From positions 1 through 18,714 of the forward strand of contig JAJXRJ010000042.1 in assembly GCA_021629085.1 (NCBI GenBank): a stretch of DNA of 18,714 nt, read 5' to 3'. The notes beneath the pieces are model-generated. The model worked only from the letters and a program-made list of their open reading frames with translations. It ran no database searches and was not told the origin of the DNA. The DNA is from Oscillospiraceae bacterium. GTDB taxonomy: Bacteria > Bacillota > Clostridia > UMGS1810. Shown here one piece after another: positions 6,324 to 11,614 of the stretch. Made by a program: the position numbers and the translations under genes. Each line of letters begins with the position of its first letter. The first letter of the stretch is position 1.

Positions 6324-7208
6324 ATGGCAAATTCCATTGACACAGCGAGTAAATTTTTACCCATCATTGACGACATTTACAAGGCACAGTCGGCAACTGA
6401 GATTTTGGATGCTGCATCCAAAGCAGACTTTACCGGCGCAAACGAGGTGAAGGTGTTAAAAATCTCCACCACGGGCTTGGGCGACTATTCGCGCGAAAGC
6501 GGCTATCCCAAGGGCGATGTGACCGCCACATGGGAGACGCTGGCGCTTTCAAACGAGCGCGGCAAGGAGATCAGCATTGACCGCATGGACGACGAGGAGA
6601 CATTGGGCCAGACCTTTGGCGCGGTGACCGGCAGCTTTATGCGCGAGCACGTGGTGCCCGAGCTTGACGCCTACCGCTTTGCCAAATACGCCTCTACCTC
6701 GGGCGTGCTTTCCGCAAAGGCGGCGCTTACCAAAACCAACGTGATTGACGCCATTGACGCGGCCGTTGCGGCATTGGACGACAGCGAGGCGCCGGACGAC
6801 GGCCGGATTTTGTTTGTCAGCAGCGAATTAAAACCCGCGCTCGCATCCGCGCTCACCCGCCAGTGGGGCAGCGACAGCGCCGTGTCCACTGTGCTTTCCG
6901 GCTACAACGCGATGAAAATTGTGTATGTGCCAAAATCCCGCTTTGTGACAAAGATCACCTTAAACGACGGCTCGGGGGAATGGGGCTTTGAAAAGGCCGC
7001 CGACGCGCTGGACATCAACTTTATGATTGTGTGCCCGCAGTCGGTATTACAGGTCAAGAAATTTGCACTGCCCAAAATCTTTGCCCCTGACGTCAACCAG
7101 GAGAAGGACGCCTGGAAATTCCAATTCAGGCTCTATCACGACGCGTTTGTATACGACAACAAGAAAACCGGCATTTATGTGCACACCAAACAGGCGGCAG
7201 GTGCGTAA
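6324..7208 (+). CDS. Major capsid protein (HK97-fold)
   Basis: A 294-residue coat protein expected to take the HK97 fold and form the shell. Features include an extended N-terminal region (SKFLPIIDDIYKAQSATEILDAAS), the E-loop-like stretch with GLGDYSRESGYPKGDVTATWETLALSNERGKEISID, a spine-helix-like segment at AFVTGSF-like FGAVTGSFMREHVVPELDAYRFAKYAS, and the C-terminal FRLYHDAFVYDNKKTGIYVH typical of phage coat proteins. AAAAGGAGTG lies upstream of the ATG, a strong site suited to the most abundant virion protein. It follows the scaffold gene by 23 bases. The length fits coats made without a long pro-peptide. The identity of subfamily is not certain from sequence alone. Confidence 0.92.
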   Translation: MANSIDTASKFLPIIDDIYKAQSATEILDAASKADFTGANEVKVLKISTTGLGDYSRESGYPKGDVTATWETLALSNERGKEISIDRMDDEETLGQTFGAVTGSFMREHVVPELDAYRFAKYASTSGVLSAKAALTKTNVIDAIDAAVAALDDSEAPDDGRILFVSSELKPALASALTRQWGSDSAVSTVLSGYNAMKIVYVPKSRFVTKITLNDGSGEWGFEKAADALDINFMIVCPQSVLQVKKFALPKIFAPDVNQEKDAWKFQFRLYHDAFVYDNKKTGIYVHTKQAAGA

Positions 7209-7241
7209 GTGCCCCTTTGGGCGAAGGGAAGGTGGCTTTTG

Positions 7242-7601
7242 ATGCCCTATGCAGATTTTACCTATTACACTGACACTTTTTTGGGCCAGGTGATAAAAGA
7301 CGAATCGCAGTTTTTAAGCTGTGAGAAACGCGCGTCCGACTATTTGGACGCGGCGACCATGGGCCGGGCTGACGAGGCGTCCCGTTTGGCGCCTGCAAAG
7401 GTGAAGGACTGTGTTTGCGCGCTTTCAGAGCAGATATACCTCTTAAATGCGCGCGCGGGCGCGGTGTCGGTTACAAACGACGGGCTTTCGGTGTCCTACG
7501 CCAAAGACGCGGGGGCGGACGAGCAGCAGCGCCTTTGGCAGACCATTTCGCAATACCTCTTTTTGACCGGCCTGCTCTACCGGGGGGTGGGCGGATGTTA
7601 G
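7242..7601 (+). CDS. Head-tail connector protein
   Basis: A 119-residue small helical protein directly after the coat gene, the usual place for the first head-tail connector (adaptor), which docks on the portal ring. It begins MPYADFTYYTDTFLGQVI and has a conserved-looking DESQFLSCEKRASDYLDAAT segment, then CVCALSEQIYLLNAR and a C-terminal helix. This matches the pattern of the gp6/YqbG-like connector group. The ATG at 7242 is preferred, with GGGAAGGTGG upstream; a GTG at 7209 in the same frame lacks a ribosome site. Its stop overlaps the next start (GGATGTTAG). The assignment to the connector role rests on synteny plus sequence pattern. Confidence 0.8.
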   Translation: MPYADFTYYTDTFLGQVIKDESQFLSCEKRASDYLDAATMGRADEASRLAPAKVKDCVCALSEQIYLLNARAGAVSVTNDGLSVSYAKDAGADEQQRLWQTISQYLFLTGLLYRGVGGC

Positions 7602-7915
7602 CATTTGACAGCACAATCACCCTCTATCACACCGACGACGCGCATACGTCCTATGTGCGCACGGTGCTTTCCCCTGTTTCGCTCTGGCGGCTGGGGGCAC
7701 AGCGCACGATAAAGGGCGGCGCGGAGGATGTGGGGCGCGTGCGGGTGCGCATCCCGGATGGATTCGGCGTAACCATTTCACCCGGCGACTATCTGGTGCC
7801 GGGAAACGCCGATGCCGCGCGGCCAGACCATCTTACGCGCCTGCAGGTGACGGAGGTTTCGGACAACCGGCGCGGCGTGCGCGCACTCTGGCATTGGAGG
7901 GTGGATGCGATATGA
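7595..7915 (+). CDS. Head-closure/neck protein, DUF6751-like
   Basis: A 106-residue mostly beta protein, starting at the ATG that overlaps the previous stop, with GGGGGGTGGGCGG upstream. It begins MLAFDSTITLYHTDD and includes the VRVRIPDGFGVTISPGDYLVPG stretch, in which a short beta domain ends in a basic, Trp-rich tail (LWHWRVDAI). Small proteins of this type and place are annotated as DUF6751 or head-closure proteins in similar phages, from memory. The likely role is sealing the connector after packaging. Its stop overlaps the next gene's start as ATGA. No catalytic residues are seen. The exact role is inferred from gene order. Confidence 0.65.
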   Translation: MLAFDSTITLYHTDDAHTSYVRTVLSPVSLWRLGAQRTIKGGAEDVGRVRVRIPDGFGVTISPGDYLVPGNADAARPDHLTRLQVTEVSDNRRGVRALWHWRVDAI

Positions 7916-8235
7916 AACTGATTTTCCGTGCGCAAAACGACATCCTTCGCCGGCTGGGGCTCAACTGTGGCGGGCGGGTGCAAGCATATGTGGACCGGGA
8001 GGTTATCCGACTGTGCGAGCCCTATGTGCCCGTAAAGACCGGCGCGCTTAAAAACAGTGCGCACATCCCTTCCCCCGGGAAGGTGGTTTGGGATGTGCCC
8101 TATGCGCGCCATCAGTATTACAACGGCCGTGCAACCGGCATGCGCGGCAGGCTCTGGTTTTTACGCATGAAGGCAAACTGCGCCGGACAGATTGTATCCG
8201 GCGCACAGCGCTGTATGGGAGGTGGGGGCGGATGA
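7912..8235 (+). CDS. Minor capsid protein (Minor_capsid_2-like)
   Basis: A 107-residue protein resembling the phage minor capsid protein 2 family. Typical elements are VDREVIRLCEPYVPVKTGALKNSA, then PYARHQYYNG and RGRLWFLRMKANCAGQIVSGA near the end. This family shares the stopper/tail-completion pattern with proteins that join the neck to the tail. The ATG at 7912 overlaps the stop of the previous gene (ATGA) and lies after GGAGGGTGG. An in-frame ATG at 7894 has a weaker site and adds only six residues. The gene ends in a run of glycines (MGGGGG), which also supplies the ribosome site of the next gene by overlap. Confidence 0.82.
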   Translation: MKLIFRAQNDILRRLGLNCGGRVQAYVDREVIRLCEPYVPVKTGALKNSAHIPSPGKVVWDVPYARHQYYNGRATGMRGRLWFLRMKANCAGQIVSGAQRCMGGGGG

Positions 8236-8648
8236 GTTTACTGGACACCATGCGGGTGTTTTTGCAAAGCTGCCCCTATCTGGACCACGGCAAGATCAAC
8301 GCCAACTACCTTTCCGACCATGCGGTGGAATACACGGTGGAGACCGAGACTGCCGACCCCATTTTAAAGCGGTATACCGACGGCGGCACGCTCCGGCAGT
8401 TTGTGTTTGCATTTGCCGCAAGGCTGCCCTACGACGCCTGTGTCGCCGACAATGTGGCCGCGGCACAGTTTTTGGAGGCGTTTTCTTGCTGGGTGGAGAA
8501 CCAGAGCCGCGCGCATGCGCTGCCCGCCTTGGAAAGCGGCAACCGCGCCGATGCGCTGGAGGTGCTCTCGGGCGGTTATCTATTTGACGCGGACGGCAAG
8601 ACCGCCCGCTATCAGATACAATTACGGTTAATTTATTATCAAAATTAG
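8232..8648 (+). CDS. Minor capsid protein (Minor_capsid_3-like)
   Basis: A 138-residue protein in the minor capsid protein 3 family, the tail-terminator position in A118-like siphophages. It shows MSLLDTMRVFLQSCPYL, ADPILKRYTDGGTLRQFVFAFAARLPY, and GGYLFDADGKTARYQIQLRLIYYQ at the end, the conserved core of the family. It would cap the tail tube and join it to the head. The ATG at 8232 overlaps the stop of the preceding gene (GGATGA), and the run GGTGGGGGCG supplies the ribosome site. Homologs are often labelled 'chloramphenicol resistance protein' in databases. There is no acetyltransferase or efflux motif here, and the context is purely structural, so that label should not be used. Confidence 0.85.
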   Translation: MSLLDTMRVFLQSCPYLDHGKINANYLSDHAVEYTVETETADPILKRYTDGGTLRQFVFAFAARLPYDACVADNVAAAQFLEAFSCWVENQSRAHALPALESGNRADALEVLSGGYLFDADGKTARYQIQLRLIYYQN

Positions 8649-8663
8649 AGGAGGAACAAACGT

Positions 8664-9161
8664 ATGGCAAACTTAGTAAAACGCGCTGACAAGCTCGCTT
8701 TTTACGGCGTAAAGAGCGAGGACGATGTGGTGTATTACCGCATGACTGGATTTACCGAGATGAGTGTGAGCAAAAACCCCAAGGAGTATTCCCGCCAGTA
8801 TGTGGACGAGGAATTTGAGCAGTCGGACATTGTGGGGTATTCCCCTTCCATCTCCTACGGCTTTGACCAGTACACCGAAAACCCGGTGCATGCGGACATT
8901 GCCGCCATTTCGGACAACGAGCTTTTGGGCACCGATGCGGTGCGCGACATTGTGTGGGTGGATTTGACCACCGATTCTGCCGGCTCCTGCCAGGCAATTA
9001 TGAGAAGCTTTGCCGTCATCCCCGATTCGGAGGGGAACGGCACCGACGCCTATCAGTATTCCGGCAATTTTAAGGTGAAGGGCGAAAAAATTGCCGGCAC
9101 CGCTTCGTCCGCTGACGACTGGCAGACGCTGACCTTTACGCCCGACGGGCAGACGGATTAA
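8664..9161 (+). CDS. Major tail tube protein
   Basis: A 165-residue protein that should stack as hexameric rings to make the non-contractile tail tube. It starts MANLVKRADKLAFYGVK, with KNPKEYSRQYVDEEFEQSD, SPSISYGFDQYTENPVH, and FAVIPDSEGNGTDAYQYSGNFK, the pattern of clostridial tail-tube proteins. GAGGAGGAAC precedes the ATG, a strong site. A 14-bp-stem terminator follows within 20 bases, so a transcript ending here would favour this abundant protein. A paralog about 65% identical over the first 140 residues, by hand alignment, is encoded at 17431-18579 among the fibre genes. That copy carries an extra domain. Confidence 0.9.
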   Translation: MANLVKRADKLAFYGVKSEDDVVYYRMTGFTEMSVSKNPKEYSRQYVDEEFEQSDIVGYSPSISYGFDQYTENPVHADIAAISDNELLGTDAVRDIVWVDLTTDSAGSCQAIMRSFAVIPDSEGNGTDAYQYSGNFKVKGEKIAGTASSADDWQTLTFTPDGQTD

Positions 9162-9177
9162 CCAGAACGGGTTTGGG

Positions 9178-9219
9178 AAAAAGCATTTGCCGCATTTGGC
9201 AGATGCTTTTTCCTTTTTC
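9178..9219 (+). terminator. Intrinsic terminator after the tail tube gene
   Basis: AAAAAGCATTTGCC (9178-9191), loop GCATTT and GGCAGATGCTTTTT (9198-9211) form a 14-bp stem with one wobble pair. A T-rich tail runs to 9219. It is one of the clearest terminators in the window. It lies inside the late operon, between tail tube and tail chaperone, so it probably sets a step down in expression after the abundant virion proteins. Confidence 0.88.
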
Positions 9220-9245
9220 ATTTTTAAAAAACAGGGGGGAGTTTT

Positions 9246-9605
9246 ATGGCAAAGCTTAGATTTGGCGAGCTGGAGGCTGCCATTGACGCGGGCGATGTGC
9301 AGTTCCAAAAGACGTTGGAGCAGGCGGCGCACGCCTTTCTGGACACGCTGCATGCGCTGGAGGAGGATCCCAAAACCGGCAGCGAATGCGTGATTGGCTA
9401 TTGCGAGGCGGTGTTTTCGCTGTTTAACACGCTGTTTGGCGAGGGCACCGACAAAAAGATGTTTGGCACGCGCGCCAATGTCAAAACCTGCAACGATGCG
9501 CTTTTGGCACTTGCCCGCGCCATGGCGCGCGCAAACCGGGCGTGCGTAAAGCACATGCGCGCATCCGCACAGGCGATTGGCCGCGCCGCGGAGGAAGGCA
9601 GATGA
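9246..9605 (+). CDS. Tail assembly chaperone (gpG-like)
   Basis: A 119-residue helical protein between the tail tube gene and the Gp15 gene, the standard place for the gpG-like chaperone that coats the tape measure during tail assembly. Visible elements include an N-terminal LRFGELEAAIDAGDVQFQKTLEQAAHAFLDTL helix pair and the family-like FNTLFGEGTDKKMFGTRANVKTCNDALLAL stretch. The C-terminus is Arg- and Ala-rich. GGGGGGAG lies upstream of the ATG. Its stop overlaps the Gp15 start as ATGA. In lambda the two chaperone forms come from a frameshift; I see no slippery heptamer near the end here, so stop-start coupling seems to replace it. Confidence 0.78.
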   Translation: MAKLRFGELEAAIDAGDVQFQKTLEQAAHAFLDTLHALEEDPKTGSECVIGYCEAVFSLFNTLFGEGTDKKMFGTRANVKTCNDALLALARAMARANRACVKHMRASAQAIGRAAEEGR

Positions 9606-10171
9606 TTTCGTTTACAAAGCCGCTGCCAGATTCCGTCACGGTGGACGGCGTGCAATACAAGGTGCGCACCGGGTTTAAAACCTGGCTCGCATTTTTGGAG
9701 ATTTATGAGGACAGCCGGCCCTTTGTGCAAAAGTGCGCCGAGCTTTTAAAGCTGTGTTACATGGACACGCTGCCCCCAACGCTCATAGACGCGGTGGAGG
9801 CCATGATGCGCTTTTTCTCCTGCGGGCGCGAACAAAAGCGCCCGTCGTCCAGCGCTGCCTCCATGCGGCGCATTGTGGATTTTAAAGAGGATGCGGAATG
9901 GATTTACGCCTCGTTTTTAAGCGTGTATGGGCTGGACTTGTTTTGCGCGTCCTTACACTGGTGGCAGTTTACGGCGCTGTTTTCCGCCCTGCCCGACGAC
10001 TGCCGCATCTGCCAGGTGATGCACTACCGGGCGGTGGACCTCTCCTCTGTCAAGGACAAGGAGCAAAAGGCCTTTTACCGGCGCATGAAGCGCCTTTACG
10101 CCCTGCCCGACAACCGGTCGGAGGAAGTGAAGGAGGCCGCCTTATCCGACGCATTTGCAAGCTTCTTTTAG
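9602..10171 (+). CDS. Gp15 family tail assembly protein
   Basis: A 189-residue protein of the bacteriophage Gp15 family. The signature is clear in FKEDAEWIYASFLSVYGLDL, LHWWQFTALFSALPDDCRICQVMHYRAVDLSSVKDKEQKAFYRRMKRLYALPD and the N-terminal GVQYKVRTGFKTWLAFLEI. Family members sit between the gpG-like chaperone and the tape measure and are thought to act as the gpT-like chaperone partner. The ATG at 9602 overlaps the upstream stop (ATGA). A longer frame to 9542 would lie within the previous gene and is not used. The gene is followed not by the tape measure, as is usual, but by a lipoprotein cassette with its own promoter. Confidence 0.9.
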   Translation: MISFTKPLPDSVTVDGVQYKVRTGFKTWLAFLEIYEDSRPFVQKCAELLKLCYMDTLPPTLIDAVEAMMRFFSCGREQKRPSSSAASMRRIVDFKEDAEWIYASFLSVYGLDLFCASLHWWQFTALFSALPDDCRICQVMHYRAVDLSSVKDKEQKAFYRRMKRLYALPDNRSEEVKEAALSDAFASFF

Positions 10172-10222
10172 GCGTGTGAGTGCAAAACTTCTCATTAATT
10201 TGTAAAATTTCGTGAATTTTTC

Positions 10223-10251
10223 TTGCTTTTTTCTGTTCTGTATGGTAAAAT
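10223..10251 (+). promoter_or_regulatory. Promoter of the first lipoprotein gene
   Basis: TTGCTT (10223-10228) and TAAAAT (10246-10251) are separated by exactly 17 bases in an AT-rich stretch (10172-10281) that contrasts with the GC-rich phage genes around it. This is a good vegetative sigma-A promoter. It would let the lipoprotein be made in a lysogen while the late operon is silent. The start would lie near 10258, leaving about 24 bases of leader before the ribosome site and ATG at 10282. Confidence 0.65.
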
Positions 10252-10281
10252 TTTATCAGGATTTAGATTGGGGGGGACGGA

Positions 10282-10797
10282 ATGAAGCGCTGGTATTGTG
10301 TGCTGCTGGCAGGATTGCTGCTGGCTGCGCTGGTTGGGTGCGGGGACGGCGGCGACAACCCGCTTGCCCTTTACAAGGACGGGGAACCCATTATTTGGCT
10401 GGGCATGTCGCGCGACGAAGTGTATCAGACGCTGGGCGGGGATACATCGGATGACCCTACGCGGGCAGTCCACTATGGGGATTTTAATATATACTATGAA
10501 GGAGATATTGTAGAAAGCATTTTTATACTCACATCTGCCTGTACGGACTGGCGCGGTGTTACAGTGGGTATGAAAAAAAATGACGTCTATAAACGATATG
10601 ATCCTTCGGAAGTTTACTATTCAGAAGATGACAAATATTGGTCAATCCGGCTGAAGCTGGATGAAAATAAGCAAATCCTCCCGCCGGATGCGGATGATTA
10701 TACTTATATGATTGACAGCGCGGCCGAATCGCCAAAGGAAAATCCAACAGACAGAGTGGGGCTTATGGCGATTGAAGGGCCATATGACTGGGATTGA
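10282..10797 (+). CDS. Phage-encoded lipoprotein 1, candidate superinfection-exclusion factor
   Basis: A 171-residue secreted lipoprotein. Residues 1-20 form a signal peptide with a lipobox ending LVGC, so C20 would be lipidated and anchor the protein to the outer face of the membrane. The mature part begins GDGGDNPLALYKDGEP and holds two copies of a short motif: WLGMSRDEVYQTLG (about residues 39-52) and GVTVGMKKNDVYKRY (about 92-106). That pattern recalls the BamE/SmpA and BLIP-like fold with tandem repeats. It is paralogous to the next gene and sits upstream of the tape measure. By analogy with Ltp of phage TP-J34, it may block DNA entry of related phages. GGGGGGGACGG precedes the ATG. The composition is more AT-rich than neighbours, a sign of a moron-type insertion. 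Confidence 0.8.
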   Translation: MKRWYCVLLAGLLLAALVGCGDGGDNPLALYKDGEPIIWLGMSRDEVYQTLGGDTSDDPTRAVHYGDFNIYYEGDIVESIFILTSACTDWRGVTVGMKKNDVYKRYDPSEVYYSEDDKYWSIRLKLDENKQILPPDADDYTYMIDSAAESPKENPTDRVGLMAIEGPYDWD

Positions 10798-10828
10798 ATA
10801 AGGAATCTTATAATAAATTAGAATTATC

Positions 10829-10862
10829 AAACCCTCGGGGCTTTTAAAAGCCTATGGGGAAG
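10829..10862 (+). repeat. Degenerate terminator copy after lipoprotein 1
   Basis: Bases 10832-10853 repeat exactly, over 22 bases, the terminator core found after lipoprotein 2 (11549-11570), including the palindrome GGCTTTTAAAAGCC. Here the outer stem is weaker and no T-run follows, so termination should be poor. It looks like the remnant of a duplicated gene-plus-terminator unit, allowing read-through into lipoprotein 2. Confidence 0.75.
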
Positions 10863-10885
10863 CAGATGGAACAATCGTTGATGGA

Positions 10886-10966
10886 TAAAATCCGATACGG
10901 CAAACGCATACTTTGTGCTAAAATTCGACACGGATTTGTGCAGCGGTATGATAAAATCTTGGTATC
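10886..10966 (+). repeat. Three TAAAAT-headed elements at 33-base spacing
   Basis: TAAAATCCGATACGG (10886), TAAAATTCGACACGG (10919) and TAAAATCTTGGTATC (10952) start exactly 33 bases apart. The first two match at 13 of 15 positions; the third shares mainly the first six. They lie upstream of and across the promoter of lipoprotein 2. They could be operator sites on one helix face or decayed promoter copies. The small size makes chance a real alternative. Confidence 0.4.
10925..10952 (+). promoter_or_regulatory. Promoter of the second lipoprotein gene
   Basis: TCGACA (10925-10930) and TATGAT (10947-10952) each differ from the sigma-A consensus at one base and are separated by 16 bases. The predicted start near 10959 lies about 33 bases before the ATG at 10992, with AGGGAGG in between. 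With the first promoter, this gives each lipoprotein gene its own expression unit. Confidence 0.65.
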
Positions 10967-10991
10967 AAAAACCATAAGGGAGGATTTTTAG

Positions 10992-11534
10992 ATGAAACGG
11001 ACGCTATGCATGCTGCTGGCACTTATCATGCTGTTTGCGCTGCCCGGGTGCGAAGGGAGCGAAAACACGGTGAATGGCGACAACCCGCTTGCCCTTTACA
11101 AGGACGGGGAACCGCTGGTGTGGGTTGGGATGGCGCGTCAAGACGTGTATCAAGCGCTTAGCATCACACCTCCCGAAAATCCGCAAAACTTGGAAAGCTT
11201 TGCAGGCTTGGATTTTACATTTCGTGACGAAGTTATTTTAAATGTTACTACGGAGAACCCAGACTACAGCGACTGGCGCGGTGTGAGGCCGGGCATGAAG
11301 AAAGAAGAGATTGCAAAACGGTATACGGATGTGGAAGCGAAAATTACAGAATTTGAAGAGTACGGGAAAAAGCAGTGGGCGGCGGACATTATTTTAGATC
11401 AGGAGCGAAAAATCGTTCCTCAAAAAGGCGAAGTGCCAATGAACTTTTTCCACATCGCGTTGATTCCGGACAAATCCGATCTCTCCATGATTGGGAAGAT
11501 TTCAATTAGCAATACGGAAGAATTTATGAAATAA
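10992..11534 (+). CDS. Phage-encoded lipoprotein 2, candidate superinfection-exclusion factor
   Basis: A 180-residue lipoprotein, paralog of the preceding one. The signal peptide ends in the lipobox LPGC, placing the lipidated Cys again at residue 20. After a short hydrophilic linker, the same DNPLALYKDGEP block appears, followed by WVGMARQDVYQAL and later DWRGVRPGMKKEEIAKRY, the two repeat motifs seen in lipoprotein 1. A 38-base block at 11076-11113 is identical to 10351-10388, although the genes differ widely elsewhere. The C-terminal region has diverged. AAGGGAGGA precedes the ATG. A strong terminator follows at 11546, and the tape measure gene starts 80 bases after its stop. A role in excluding related phages is inferred from lipidation, fold pattern and position. 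Confidence 0.8.
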   Translation: MKRTLCMLLALIMLFALPGCEGSENTVNGDNPLALYKDGEPLVWVGMARQDVYQALSITPPENPQNLESFAGLDFTFRDEVILNVTTENPDYSDWRGVRPGMKKEEIAKRYTDVEAKITEFEEYGKKQWAADIILDQERKIVPQKGEVPMNFFHIALIPDKSDLSMIGKISISNTEEFMK

Positions 11535-11545
11535 TTGAAAATAGG

Positions 11546-11583
11546 AACCCCTCGGGGCTTTTAAAAGCCTGCGGGGGTTTTTT
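11546..11583 (+). terminator. Strong intrinsic terminator after lipoprotein 2
   Basis: An inner perfect palindrome GGCTTTTAAAAGCC (11556-11569) is enclosed by AACCCC (11546-11551) and GGGGTT (11574-11579), with T residues to 11583. It closes the lipoprotein cassette and should insulate the tape measure gene from lysogenic expression. Late transcripts must read through it to reach the tape measure, or a separate promoter must exist; I see none between 11584 and 11614. Confidence 0.88.
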
Positions 11584-11614
11584 CATACTATTTTTTAAAT
11601 AAGGGGGCGGTTTT

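Noticed and set aside
8232..8648. Possible chloramphenicol resistance gene
   Set aside because: Homologs of this minor capsid protein are often given that label, but there is no acetyltransferase or transporter motif and the neighbours are all head and tail genes. I judge it a propagated misannotation.
8673..9554. Minus-strand open frame of 293 codons
   Set aside because: It runs opposite the tail tube and chaperone genes and crosses the strong terminator at 9178. It shows no ribosome site or recognisable domain. The frame is a by-product of the GC-rich codon pattern of the + strand genes.
9590..9605. Programmed frameshift linking the gpG-like and Gp15 genes, as in lambda
   Set aside because: No slippery heptamer is visible near the end of the first gene, and the two are joined by an ATGA stop-start overlap with a complete second gene.
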